From positions 372,001 through 436,000 of the forward strand of contig NZ_JANBBF010000009.1 of the NCBI RefSeq assembly GCF_024648885.1: a stretch of 64,000 bases of DNA. The letters run 5' to 3'. Below, one piece after another: positions 29,265-37,320 of this stretch. The stretch comes from Prauserella salsuginis (lineage in GTDB: Bacteria > Actinomycetota > Actinomycetes > Mycobacteriales > Pseudonocardiaceae). The notes under the pieces were generated by a model, which made no database searches, was not told the DNA's origin, and was given only the letters and a program-made list of their open reading frames with translations. Within the stretch, counting starts at the first letter, position 1. Every line of letters begins with the position of its first letter. The translations under genes were made by a program, and so were the position numbers.

Positions 29265-30011
29265 ATGAGCGACGACAACAACACGGCTGGGGGGCCGCAG
29301 GACCCGTGGCAGGGTCGGCCGCCGGGGCCACCACAGGGCGGGCAGTCCTACGGGCAGCAGCCGCCGGGGGGAATGCCCGGCGGTCCGGAGCAGCAGGGCG
29401 GACAGCAGCAGCCGGGACAGCAGGGCGGGCCCGAACAGCACGGGGCGTCACAGCCGGGACAGTCACAGCCGGGTCGGATGCGGTTCCAGGATCCGTCGAC
29501 CGCGGCGCCGCGGGAGCCCACGCTCGCCGAGCAGCGTGCTCGCCAGCAGGCGGCCGTCGCCGAGCGGGAGCGGGCCGCACAGGCCGAGCAGGCGCGGCTC
29601 GCGGCCGAGCAGAAGTCGGACAGCCGGCGCAAGCTGCTCATCGGCAGCGGCGTCGGGCTGGGCCTGGTCGGTCTGGTCGCGGGGTGGTACCTCGTCAAAC
29701 CGGACGACGTCACCGCGGTGTGCACCGACGCCGACGGCACGGTCGTCGCGAACGACGACTACTGCGACGAGGACTACGTCAACAGCCACGGCGGATACGT
29801 CAGCGGCGGGTTCATGTTCCTGCCGATGCCCGGCGGCGGCATGCAGCAGTACCGCTACAACTACGGCGGCAGCGGCACGCCGGGCACTCAGGTGCAGGGC
29901 GGTTCGTACAACAAGCCGTCCGGGGCGAACATCTCCACCAAGTCGGGCAAGTCCATCCAGCGGGGCGGCTTCGGCGTCAGCGGCGGCAGCTTCGGCAAGA
30001 GCGGAGCCTGA
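29265..30011 (+). CDS. DUF1190/YgiB-like membrane-anchored protein with Gly/Ser-rich tail
   Basis: A 248-residue protein: a Gln/Pro/Gly-rich N-terminal region (1-70), a charged helix (about 85-125), one transmembrane segment (about 127-146) and an external domain. The external domain contains two Cys (VCTDADG, DDYCDEDY) and a tail KSIQRGGFGVSGGSFGKSGA. The tail and the small Cys-containing domain resemble DUF1190 (E. coli YgiB/YjfM), which is encoded beside glutathionylspermidine synthase-like YgiC/YjfC. The next gene, 3 bp on, is exactly that enzyme, supporting the call. The tail may be the substrate of the ligase (inference). Confidence 0.6.
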   Translation: MSDDNNTAGGPQDPWQGRPPGPPQGGQSYGQQPPGGMPGGPEQQGGQQQPGQQGGPEQHGASQPGQSQPGRMRFQDPSTAAPREPTLAEQRARQQAAVAERERAAQAEQARLAAEQKSDSRRKLLIGSGVGLGLVGLVAGWYLVKPDDVTAVCTDADGTVVANDDYCDEDYVNSHGGYVSGGFMFLPMPGGGMQQYRYNYGGSGTPGTQVQGGSYNKPSGANISTKSGKSIQRGGFGVSGGSFGKSGA

Positions 30012-30014
30012 TCC

Positions 30015-31178
30015 GTGCGGCGATCCACCTCAGCACCCCGCCCGAACTGGCAGCAGACCGTCGAGCAGCAGGGGCTCGTGTTCGGCACCCCGGCCCGCTA
30101 CGGCGACGGCAAGGCCCGGCCCTACTGGGACGAGTCGGTGCACTACGTCATCCCCATGGAGGAGGTGCTCGCGCTCGAGGCCGACATCGAGCTGCTCCAC
30201 TCGATGTGCCTCGACGCCGTCGACCACGTGGTGACCACGGAGCGGTACCGCGAGTTCGGGTTGCCCGAATGGCTGTGGCCGTACATCGCCGAGTCGTGGA
30301 AGCGGCAGGATCCGCACCTGTACGGCCGGTTCGACCTGCGCTACGACGGCCGCGGCCCCGCCAAACTGCTGGAGTACAACGCCGACACGCCGAGTTCGCT
30401 GCTCGAGGCGGCGATCCTGCAGTGGCACTGGAAGACCGAGGTCTTCCCCGACGCCGACCAGTGGAACTCGCTGCACGAACAGCTCATCGAACGCTGGCAG
30501 CACGTCGGCGGGCTGCTGCCGTCGAAGGAAGTGCACTTCACGTGGTCGAGCGCCGACACCAGCGGTGAGGACCACATCACCACGACGTACCTGCAGGAGA
30601 CCGCCGCCGAGGCCGGTCTCGACACGGTCGCGCTCGCCATCGAGGAGATCGGCTGGGATCCGCTGCTGAAGCGATTCGTCGACCTCGAGGAGGCGCCCAT
30701 AGGCACGGTCGTGAAGAACTACCCGTGGGAATGGATCGTCGAGGAGGAGTTCGGCAGGTACGCCGCCGAATCATTGCCGCAGACACTGTGGGTCGAACCG
30801 CTGTGGAAGACCCTGCTGTCCAACAAGGCGCTGCTCGGCATCCTCTGGGAGAACTATCCGGGGCATCCGAACCTGCTGCCCGCGTTCAACGACCAGCCCG
30901 GTCTGCTCACCGAGTACGTGCGCAAGCCCAAGCTCGGCAGGGAGGGTGCGAACGTGCAGATCGTCGCGCCCGGCTACGAGACCGAGACCGCGGGCGTCTA
31001 CGGCGCCGAGGGCTACACGTTCCAGGCGTTCGACCCGCTGCCCGAGTTCGACGGTTTCCGCCCTGCGATGGGCGCCTGGATCGTCGGCGACAACGCGGCG
31101 GGACTCGGCATCCGTGAGACCGCGGGGCTCGTCACCGACGACGGTGCCGCGTTCGTCCCGCACCGCATCCCGGAATGA
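30015..31178 (+). CDS. Glutathionylspermidine synthase family ATP-grasp ligase (YgiC/YjfC-like)
   Basis: A 387-residue enzyme of the GSP_synth family: RRPYWDE-like start (ARPYWDESVHYVIPMEEV), GRFDLRYDGRGPAKLLEYNADTPSSLLEA, then KYPWE-like VKNYPWEWIVEEEFG, LWENYPGHPNLLPA, KPKLGREGANV and the final MGAWIVGDNAAGLGIRE. These are the ATP-grasp nucleotide and metal loops. It lacks the amidase domain of E. coli Gsp, as YgiC and YjfC do. The true substrate of this branch is not glutathionylspermidine in most cases; peptide or polyamine ligation to the neighbouring DUF1190-like protein is a proposal. The GTG start lies 3 bp after that gene. Confidence 0.88.
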   Translation: MRRSTSAPRPNWQQTVEQQGLVFGTPARYGDGKARPYWDESVHYVIPMEEVLALEADIELLHSMCLDAVDHVVTTERYREFGLPEWLWPYIAESWKRQDPHLYGRFDLRYDGRGPAKLLEYNADTPSSLLEAAILQWHWKTEVFPDADQWNSLHEQLIERWQHVGGLLPSKEVHFTWSSADTSGEDHITTTYLQETAAEAGLDTVALAIEEIGWDPLLKRFVDLEEAPIGTVVKNYPWEWIVEEEFGRYAAESLPQTLWVEPLWKTLLSNKALLGILWENYPGHPNLLPAFNDQPGLLTEYVRKPKLGREGANVQIVAPGYETETAGVYGAEGYTFQAFDPLPEFDGFRPAMGAWIVGDNAAGLGIRETAGLVTDDGAAFVPHRIPE

Positions 31179-31217
31179 CCGCAGACCGATGACCGCAGAC
31201 CGATGACCGCGGACCGG
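31176..31217. repeat. 14-bp tandem repeat, three copies
   Basis: TGACCGCAGACCGA occurs at 31176 and 31190, with a degenerate third copy at 31204. The array begins in the stop codon of the ligase gene. A further, longer degenerate repeat (GGCTGGCACCGYGT-like) follows to about 31315. Confidence 0.75.
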
Positions 31218-31412
31218 CGCCGGGCACCGGCTGGCACCGCGTCCGAAATGTACCCGCAGCCGATACCGCGTCCGATTGCACGCGGAGCCGGCTGGCACCG
31301 TGTTCGACCGACTCCGTGTCCGGTGGGTGACCGCGCCCGGCCGGCGACCGCCGGCCCCCCGGCACCGGCCGGACGCCACCGCTTTCGAAAACTGAGCAAG
31401 GGAGAGTTCCAC

Positions 31413-31859
31413 GTGAACGTCGCACTGTCCGAAGGCTTCTTCGGGAACATCGCCTGGGGCATCGGGGCGATCGCCCTGTACGCGATCGTCGGCCTGCTGC
31501 TGATGTTCATCGGCTTCTACGCGATCGACTTCACCACGCCCGGCAAACTGTCGGAGCTGGTGCGCCGCGGCCTGCCGAACGCCGTGATCGTCACCGCCTC
31601 GGGGCTGCTGTCGATGGCATTCATCGTCGTCGTCGCCATCTGGGCCTCCACCGGCGACCTCGCCGAGGGACTGATCATGTCGCTGGTGTTCGGGTTCGTC
31701 GGAATCGTCGTGCAGGTCGCCGCGGTGCGCGTGCTCGAGTTCGCGACCCGCATCGACGTCCGGTCGACCATCGAGAGCGAGCGGTTCGCCCCCGCGAGCC
31801 TCGTCGTCGCGGCCGCTCACCTGGCGCTCGGCCTCGTGGTGGCCGTCGCCATCTCGTAG
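31413..31859 (+). CDS. DUF350 family membrane protein
   Basis: A 148-residue protein with four transmembrane helices in two repeated pairs (AIALYAIVGLLLMFIGFYAI and similar), ending LALGLVVAVAIS; this is the DUF350 (YjfL) layout. The motif DFTTPGKL after the first pair is typical of the family. The GTG has GGGAG nine bases upstream. DUF350, DUF1190 and GSP-synthase-like genes co-occur in many bacteria (E. coli yjfL-yjfM-yjfC), so the three genes here form the same membrane-associated module, with an unknown stress or envelope function. Confidence 0.85.
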   Translation: MNVALSEGFFGNIAWGIGAIALYAIVGLLLMFIGFYAIDFTTPGKLSELVRRGLPNAVIVTASGLLSMAFIVVVAIWASTGDLAEGLIMSLVFGFVGIVVQVAAVRVLEFATRIDVRSTIESERFAPASLVVAAAHLALGLVVAVAIS

Positions 31860-31940
31860 CGGTCCCGCCGCGCCGGACGCCGCCACCGGCGCCGCGGATG
31901 CAGTCTCGTGACCGGACCGTCGCGTGATCGTTTCGCGGGC

Positions 31941-31968
31941 TTGTCAGGTGCACCTGACGCGCTACGGT
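31941..31968 (+). promoter_or_regulatory. Promoter with palindromic operator in the spacer (haloalkane dehalogenase gene)
   Basis: TTGTCA (31941-31946) and TACGGT (31963-31968) are 16 bp apart. The perfect 16-bp palindrome GTCAGGTGCACCTGAC (31943-31958) overlaps the -35 and spacer. The start GTG is six bases after the -10, giving a leaderless mRNA. A dimeric repressor of TetR or MarR type is likely; none is encoded next to it. Confidence 0.7.
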
Positions 31969-31974
31969 GGCGGC

Positions 31975-32880
31975 GTGCGGCTATTGCGGACCCCAGATGA
32001 TCGTTTCGAGAACCTCCCCGGCTTCGACTTCCCCGAGCGTTACGCCGAGATCGACAGCCCGGAGACCGGCATCGTCCGCATCGGGTACGTCGAGGCGGGT
32101 CCCGCCGACGGCCCGGTCGTGCTGCTGCTGCACGGCGAGCCGAGCTGGTCGTACCTGTACCGGAAGATGTTGCCGGTGCTCGCCGACGCAGGGCTGCGTG
32201 CGATCGCACCCGACCTCGTCGGCTTCGGTCGTTCGGACAAGCCCGCCGACGTCGCCGACCACACCTACGCCGCGCACGTCGAGTGGATGCGCGCGTTCGC
32301 GTTCGACGCGCTCGACCTGCGCGACGTCACGATCGTCGGCCAGGACTGGGGCGGGTTGATCGGCCTGCGCCTCGTCGCCGAGCACCCGGAGCGGTTCGCG
32401 GGCGTGGTGGCGGCCAACACGGGACTGCCGACCGGTGACGAGGGCATGCCCGACGTCTGGTGGTCGTTCCACGACGCCGTCGAGAAGGCGCAGGTGCTCG
32501 ACATCGGCCGCTTCGTGCAGTCCGGCTGTGTCACGAAGCTGACCGAACCGGAGCGGGCCGCCTACGACGCGCCGTTCCCGAACGAGATGTACAAGGCCGG
32601 TCCGCGGGCGATGCCGTCGCTCGTGCCGACCACGCCGGACGACCCGGCCACGGAGGCGAACCGGGCGGCGCGCGCCGCGCTCGGCAAGCTGTCGATCCCG
32701 ATGCTCGTGGCGTTCTCCGACAGTGACCCGATCACCGCGGGCATGCGCCCCGTGCTCGAGCGCCTCCCGGGTGCGGAGAACCGCAACCACCCGACGATCA
32801 CCGACGCGGGTCACTTCCTCCAGGAGGACGGCGGACCGGCGCTCGCGAGCGAGATCGCGACGTTCGTCCGCTCCCTATAG
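31975..32880 (+). CDS. dhmA: Haloalkane dehalogenase
   Basis: A 301-residue alpha/beta hydrolase. VRLLRTPDDRFENLPGFDF at the start, HGEPSWSYLYRKM with the halide-stabilising Glu/Trp (about 53-58), the nucleophile Asp in VGQDWGG (about 124) and the catalytic His in DAGHFLQED (about 280) match haloalkane dehalogenases of the DhlA/DhmA group. It hydrolyses carbon-halogen bonds in small haloalkanes, releasing halide and alcohol; the natural substrate in actinobacteria is uncertain. The GTG at 31975 fits the family start and the leaderless promoter. The longer open frame to 31924 would cross the operator. Confidence 0.9.
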   Translation: MRLLRTPDDRFENLPGFDFPERYAEIDSPETGIVRIGYVEAGPADGPVVLLLHGEPSWSYLYRKMLPVLADAGLRAIAPDLVGFGRSDKPADVADHTYAAHVEWMRAFAFDALDLRDVTIVGQDWGGLIGLRLVAEHPERFAGVVAANTGLPTGDEGMPDVWWSFHDAVEKAQVLDIGRFVQSGCVTKLTEPERAAYDAPFPNEMYKAGPRAMPSLVPTTPDDPATEANRAARAALGKLSIPMLVAFSDSDPITAGMRPVLERLPGAENRNHPTITDAGHFLQEDGGPALASEIATFVRSL

Positions 32881-32891
32881 TCCGCGCTCGA

Positions 32892-32954
32892 CACCGCGTG
32901 TCCTGCACTCGGCACCGCGTGTTCTGCACTCGGCACCGCGTGTTCTGCGTTCCG
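32892..32954. repeat. 21-bp tandem repeat, three copies (family A, site 2)
   Basis: Units at 32892, 32913 and 32934 read CACCGCGTG, TYCTGCACTCGG, with the last copy diverged. Read on the minus strand, each unit matches the units at 13228-13312 at 18 of 21 positions. The array begins 12 bp after the dehalogenase stop codon in a convergent gap. Confidence 0.88.
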
Positions 32955-33160
32955 GCGCCCGTGTTGCTCCCGCCCGTCTCCCTGCCCCGGACCCTCGCCG
33001 ACGGCGCCCGTGCCCTGCGTTGCAGGGCCGGGTTGCCCCCACGCGTCACCCGGTGACCACGCCTCGACGGCACCGGCGCGAGACGGCTGTCTCGTGTGGG
33101 GCGCCGCCTCGGCGAACCTGCCGCCGACCGCGTGGTCCGGCCCGCGCGTGGGCTGTCGCG

Positions 33161-33481
33161 TCACTGCTGTTCGGCCGCGCGCTTGATCGTCCGCAGTCGG
33201 CGATCCCACCGGTCGGCCAGTGCGGACATCCAACTCGCCGTGGCGGCGAGTGACTCCGAACGGACGGTGTAGCGCACCTCGCGGCCGCTGCGTTCGGGTT
33301 CGACGAGGCCGGCCTCGCTCAGTACCCCGAGGTGTTTGACGATCGCCTGCCGCGAGACGGGCAGGTCCGCGGCCAGCACCGACGCGCTCGCCTGCCCGCG
33401 AGCGGCGAGCGCGTCGAGCAGTGCGCGCCGCGTGGGGTCGGCGAGCGCACCCAGTACCGCGTCTGTCCCGGGGTCCGTCAC
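33161..33481 (-). CDS. ArsR-family transcriptional regulator
   Basis: A 106-residue winged-helix protein: TDAVLGALADPTRRALLDAL, recognition helix LPVSRQAIVKHLGVLSEAGL, and wing VEPERSGREVRYTVRSESL, then a helical tail. No metal-ligand Cys is present. The GTG start overlaps the SRPBCC stop by 4 bp (GTGA), so enzyme and regulator are translated as one unit, a widespread ArsR-SRPBCC pairing. The 28-bp inverted repeat upstream of the operon is the likely operator. Confidence 0.9.
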   Translation of the reverse strand: MTDPGTDAVLGALADPTRRALLDALAARGQASASVLAADLPVSRQAIVKHLGVLSEAGLVEPERSGREVRYTVRSESLAATASWMSALADRWDRRLRTIKRAAEQQ

Positions 33482-33903
33482 GCCGCCGTCGTCGCCGTCG
33501 TCAGTCGGTCGAGAACCCAATCCCAGCCTCCGGTGTTGTCCTGGAACGCCTGCCGTCCGTCCTGCTCCGGCAGGGTGGCGAAGCCGCTTTCGGTGACCTG
33601 CAGCCGGGTGCGGCCCGCTTCCTCGGTGAGCGTGAACTCGACGAGCGTGGAGTTTCCCGCCCCGGGTTCACGACCGGGATAGGCGCTGGCCCAGCGGTAC
33701 GAGAGCAGGCTGTGGGGATCGGCGCGCTCGATGACGATCGGGTACTCGTGGTCGTGTTCGTCGCGGGTGACCAGCCTCGCGCCCGGCACGACGGTCAGTG
33801 CGCCGCCGCGGGCGTTGACCCAGAAGAATTCGATGAGCTCGGCCCACACGCGCTCGGGCGGGGCGTCGATCAGGATCTCTCGTTCGATCGGGTCCGTGTC
33901 CAT
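33478..33903 (-). CDS. SRPBCC (AHSA1/START-like) domain protein
   Basis: A 141-residue ligand-binding fold of the Bet-v1/AHSA1 type. IEREILIDAPPERVWAELIEF, the central EYPIVIERADPHSLLSYRW, and the closing helix ESGFATLPEQDG...GGWDWVLDRL are standard. These proteins bind hydrophobic ligands or aid protein folding; no specific ligand is known. The ATG at 33903 has AAGGAAAG about five bases upstream, better than the distant ATG at 33963, which would start inside the operator. It is the first gene of the SRPBCC-ArsR operon. Confidence 0.88.
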   Translation of the reverse strand: MDTDPIEREILIDAPPERVWAELIEFFWVNARGGALTVVPGARLVTRDEHDHEYPIVIERADPHSLLSYRWASAYPGREPGAGNSTLVEFTLTEEAGRTRLQVTESGFATLPEQDGRQAFQDNTGGWDWVLDRLTTATTAA

Positions 33904-33920
33904 GGGCTTTCCTTCCGTCG

Positions 33921-33948
33921 GTTCGTGCAACTTCAGAGTTGCACGAAC
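33921..33948. promoter_or_regulatory. 28-bp inverted repeat, probable ArsR operator
   Basis: Perfect arms GTTCGTGCAACT (33921-33932) and AGTTGCACGAAC (33937-33948) are separated by TCAG. The GTGCAACT/AGTTGCAC core is typical of operators for ArsR regulators paired with SRPBCC genes. A further AGTTGCA half-site lies at 33970-33976. The repeat lies 18 bp upstream of the SRPBCC start and 54 bp upstream of serS on the other side. Confidence 0.8.
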
Positions 33949-33989
33949 TGCGCGTTGGCGCAACCAGTCAGTTGCAGGTCGGTGGCGGT

Positions 33990-33995
33990 TAGGAT
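33990..33995 (+). promoter_or_regulatory. -10 element for a leaderless serS transcript
   Basis: TAGGAT is six bases before the GTG of serS, with no Shine-Dalgarno sequence between. This matches the TANNNT-N6-GTG leaderless pattern seen at several genes in the window. Confidence 0.55.
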
Positions 33996-34001
33996 CCCTG
34001 T

Positions 34002-35270
34002 GTGATCGACCTCAGGATTCTGCGCGAAGACCCGGACCAGGTACGCGCCTCGCAGCGAGCCCGCGGCGAGGACCAGGGCGTCGTCGACCGGCTGCTGTCC
34101 CTGGACGCCGAACGCAGGTCCGCGATCGCGACCGCCGACCAGCTGCGCGCCGAACACAAGGCGCTCGGCAAGCAGATCGGCAAGGCCTCCGGTGACGAAC
34201 GGGAGGCGCTGCTGGCGAAGGGTAAGGAGCTCGCCGCGCAGGTCAAGGAGGCCGAAGTCGAGCAGTCCCGCGCGAGTGACGAGTTCGAGCAGCTCCACCG
34301 CACGGTGCCGAACCTGATCATCGACGGCGTCCCCGCGGGTGGCGAGGACGACTTCGAGGTGCTCAAGCACGTCGGCACCCCGCGCGAGTTCGACTTCACC
34401 CCGCGCGATCACCTCGACCTCGGCGAGCGTCTCGGCGCGATCGACATGGAGCGGGGTGCCAAGGTCTCGGGCGCCCGCTTCTACTTCCTGACCGGGGTCG
34501 GCGCCCAGCTGCAGCTCGCGCTGCTGAACATGGCCGCCGCGCAGGCCGGCGCGACCGGCTTCGAGCTCATGGTGCCGCCGGTTCTCGTGCGCCCGGAGAT
34601 CATGGGCGGCACCGGGTTCCTCGGCGCCCACGCGGACGAGGTCTACAACCTCGGTGCCGACGACCTGTATCTCGTCGGCACGTCGGAGGTGCCGCTGGCC
34701 GGGTACCACGCCGACGAGATCATCGACCTCGGCGCGGGCGCGAAGCGGTACGCGGGCTGGTCCACGTGTTTCCGCCGCGAGGCAGGGTCGTACGGCAAGG
34801 ACACGCGCGGCATCCTCCGCGTGCACCAGTTCGACAAGATCGAGATGTTCGTCTACTGCAAACCCGACGACGCCGAGGCCGAGCACGAGAAGCTGTTGGC
34901 GTTCGAGGAGGACATGCTCGCCAAGATCGAGGTGCCGTACCGCGTGATCGACACCGCGGCCGGCGACCTCGGCACGAGCGCGGCGCGCAAGTACGACTGC
35001 GAGGCGTGGGTTCCGACGCAGGAGACGTACCGGGAACTGACGTCGACGTCGAACTGCACGACGTTCCAGGCCCGCAGGCTCGGCGTGCGCTACCGCGACG
35101 CAGGCGGCAAGCCGCAGACCGTGGCCACGCTCAACGGCACGCTCGCAACGACTCGGTGGCTCGTGGCGATCCTGGAGAACCACCAGCTCGCCGACGGTTC
35201 CGTGCGCGTGCCGGAGGCGATGCGCCCGTTCCTAGGCGGCCGTGAGGTCCTCTCCCCGGTCGGCGAATAG
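34002..35270 (+). CDS. serS: Seryl-tRNA synthetase
   Basis: A 422-residue class II synthetase that charges tRNA-Ser. An N-terminal antiparallel coiled coil (about 1-100) contacts the tRNA long arm. Motif 2 lies in [20 protein letters not shown] (about 256-276) and motif 3 in [33 protein letters not shown] lies just before motif 3. All are typical of SerS. The GTG follows a TAGGAT -10 element by six bases, so translation is leaderless. The 3' end overlaps the convergent racemase-like gene by 39 bp. Confidence 0.97.
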   Translation: MIDLRILREDPDQVRASQRARGEDQGVVDRLLSLDAERRSAIATADQLRAEHKALGKQIGKASGDEREALLAKGKELAAQVKEAEVEQSRASDEFEQLHRTVPNLIIDGVPAGGEDDFEVLKHVGTPREFDFTPRDHLDLGERLGAIDMERGAKVSGARFYFLTGVGAQLQLALLNMAAAQAGATGFELMVPPVLVRPEIMGGTGFLGAHADEVYNLGADDLYLVGTSEVPLAGYHADEIIDLGAGAKRYAGWSTCFRREAGSYGKDTRGILRVHQFDKIEMFVYCKPDDAEAEHEKLLAFEEDMLAKIEVPYRVIDTAAGDLGTSAARKYDCEAWVPTQETYRELTSTSNCTTFQARRLGVRYRDAGGKPQTVATLNGTLATTRWLVAILENHQLADGSVRVPEAMRPFLGGREVLSPVGE

Positions 35271-36002
35271 GGAGCCGGGGGCGTCGACGCCGGTGATCCC
35301 GGCGTCGCGCATGGCCGCCCACATCGTCACCTGGTTGGCCGTGAGTACGGGCACTTCGAGCTGCGCCTCGAGCGGAGCGATGAGGTCGTAGGTCGGCACG
35401 TTGGTGCACGCGATGAACACCGCGTCCGCTCCGCTGGTGTCGACAGCGGACACTGCAGTTCGGACCTCGGCGTACGACGTCTTCCAGATCCCGCCGCTGA
35501 GGCCGAGGTCGTACCGGGCGGTCGTGGCGATGCCGAACGCGGCGAGGAAGTCGACGAGCTTGTCGGTGATGGCGTCGACGTACGGCGTGACCAGTGCGAC
35601 GCGGCGGGCGCCGAGCTCCGTGAGCGCCGCGACCATGGCGCCCGACGTGGTGACGGCGGCGGGCGCACCGGCGTCGAACATCGCGGCGACGATCGCGGCC
35701 TCGCCTGCGGCACCGTCGATGAAGCTTCCCGAACTGCACGAGTAGGCCACGGAACTCGGTTCCGGCGCGAGGATGTCGCGGGTGGCGTTGCGGACGCCGC
35801 GAGGATCGCTGAGCGCGGTCGCCAGCTCCACCGACACCGGATCCGGCAGGTGGGGCAGGCGCGTGGCGTACAGGTCGACGTGGGCGGGCAGCCAACGCCA
35901 CAGCTCGCGGTCGAGGGCGAAGTCGAACGGCGCCACGAGGCCGATGCCCGTGGTTGCGGGCTCGACCGGCCGGATCATGCAGTCTTCGGACACAGATTTC
36001 AC
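35232..36002 (-). CDS. Asp/Glu racemase-fold protein (maleate isomerase/arylmalonate decarboxylase-like)
   Basis: A 256-residue protein of the Asp/Glu racemase superfamily. The two catalytic-Cys regions are [11 protein letters not shown] (about residues 87-97) and [13 protein letters not shown] (about 190-202), matching maleate cis-trans isomerases and related decarboxylases. [16 protein letters not shown] at the start is also typical. The substrate is unknown. The GTG at 36002 is the longest start; the ATG at 35978 is equally plausible. Its last 39 bp overlap the end of serS on the opposite strand. Confidence 0.85.
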   Translation of the reverse strand: MKSVSEDCMIRPVEPATTGIGLVAPFDFALDRELWRWLPAHVDLYATRLPHLPDPVSVELATALSDPRGVRNATRDILAPEPSSVAYSCSSGSFIDGAAGEAAIVAAMFDAGAPAAVTTSGAMVAALTELGARRVALVTPYVDAITDKLVDFLAAFGIATTARYDLGLSGGIWKTSYAEVRTAVSAVDTSGADAVFIACTNVPTYDLIAPLEAQLEVPVLTANQVTMWAAMRDAGITGVDAPGSLFADRGEDLTAA

Positions 36003-36025
36003 GGTAGGGCCGCACAGGCTGCGGG

Positions 36026-36061
36026 TGCGTTAAAACGCAGAAAACTTTCCCGCGAGTTTTC
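36026..36061. promoter_or_regulatory. Nested inverted repeats between two minus-strand genes
   Basis: TGCGTT-AA-AACGCA (36026-36039) and GAAAACT/AGTTTTC (36040-36046, 36055-36061) lie side by side. Position and AT content fit either an operator for the racemase-like gene downstream or a terminator for the L-2-hydroxyglutarate oxidase gene upstream. Confidence 0.45.
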
Positions 36062-36111
36062 GGCTCTCGGCGAACCGGCCGGGAACCGCGGCGCCGGAGT
36101 CCGGCGCAGGT

Positions 36112-37320
36112 TCAGTCCGGGGTGGCGTCGGCGACGTGACGGGCGATTTCGAGGGCGCTCGTGGCCGCAGGGGACGGGGCGTTGAGCACGTGCACCTGAC
36201 CGGGTGCGCGGTCGATGAGGAAGTCGTCGGCGAGCGAGCCGTCCGGCAGCACCGCCTGTGCGCGCACACCCGCGCCGTGGCGGGTGATGTCGTCAGGCCG
36301 GACCGCGGGCACGAGCCCCGCCAGGCTCCGTGCGAACCGTTTCCGGGACAGTGATCGCCGCACCTCGTCGAATCCCACCGGGAACGCGTACCGCCGGGCC
36401 AGTCGCCACGCACCCGCGAACCGCGCCACGTCGGCGACGTCGCGCGGTGAGACGTCCCGCCACCGGTAGCCCTCGCGGCGCAGCGCCAGCACCGCGTTGG
36501 GTCCGGCGTGGACACTTCCGTCGAGCATCCGCGTGAGGTGCACGCCGAGGAACGGCAGCGACGGATCCGGCACCGGGTAGATCAACCCGCGCACGAGGTG
36601 CCGCGCGCCCGGGCTCAGCTCGTAGTACTCGCCGCGGAACGGGACGATCCGAGCCCGCGGGTGCACTCCGGAGAGCTCGGCGACCCGGTCGGCGTGCAGG
36701 CCCGCGCAGTTGACGAGCACGTCCGCGCGGAGCGTGTCGGTCACTTCGGCGCCGTCGGTCGCCGTCTCGGTCGCGATGTCGACACCTCCGCCCGTGCGCG
36801 GCCGGATCGCCACCGCGCGCGTGCCGAGTCGCAGGTCGGCACCTGCGGCCGTCGACAGCCGTGCGAGCGTTTCGCACACGGCGGGGAAGTCGATGATGCC
36901 GGTTGTCTCGACCCGCAGCGCCTCGACGCACGCCACCTCGGGTTCGTACTCGCGTGCCTCCGCAGGGCCGATCAGCCGGGCGGGGACGCCGTTGGCCTCC
37001 GCCCGTTCGGCGAGTACGTGCAGCGGCGCGCGTTCGGACGGCTGGGTGGCGACGACGAGCTTTCCGCAAACCTCGGCGGGGACCCCGTGTTCGCGGGCGA
37101 ACGCGAGGATCGACCGGTTGCCGGCCACCGACATTCGCGCCTTGTGCGAGCCCGGCTTGTAGTACAGACCCGCGTGGACGACGTTCGAGTTGTTGCCCGT
37201 CTGATGTGCGGCCCAGCGGTGTTCCTTCTCGATCAGGGTCACCTCGTCGCCGCGTCCGGTCAGCTCGCGCGCAACGGCGAGTCCGAGAATGCCGCCGCCG
37301 ATCACCACAACCCGTCGCAT
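36112..37320 (-). CDS. lhgO: L-2-hydroxyglutarate oxidase
   Basis: A 402-residue FAD-dependent oxidoreductase of the DAO family. MRRVVVIGGGILGLAVAREL carries the Rossmann GGGILG (8-13). The substrate-side segment HQTGNNSNVVHAGLYYKPGS, the NCAGLHADRVA loop and FRGEYYELSP are diagnostic of LhgO, which oxidises L-2-hydroxyglutarate to 2-oxoglutarate and feeds electrons to the quinone pool. The ATG at 37320 begins the Rossmann fold directly; the longer frame adds noncoding-like sequence. Confidence 0.93.
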   Translation of the reverse strand: MRRVVVIGGGILGLAVARELTGRGDEVTLIEKEHRWAAHQTGNNSNVVHAGLYYKPGSHKARMSVAGNRSILAFAREHGVPAEVCGKLVVATQPSERAPLHVLAERAEANGVPARLIGPAEAREYEPEVACVEALRVETTGIIDFPAVCETLARLSTAAGADLRLGTRAVAIRPRTGGGVDIATETATDGAEVTDTLRADVLVNCAGLHADRVAELSGVHPRARIVPFRGEYYELSPGARHLVRGLIYPVPDPSLPFLGVHLTRMLDGSVHAGPNAVLALRREGYRWRDVSPRDVADVARFAGAWRLARRYAFPVGFDEVRRSLSRKRFARSLAGLVPAVRPDDITRHGAGVRAQAVLPDGSLADDFLIDRAPGQVHVLNAPSPAATSALEIARHVADATPD

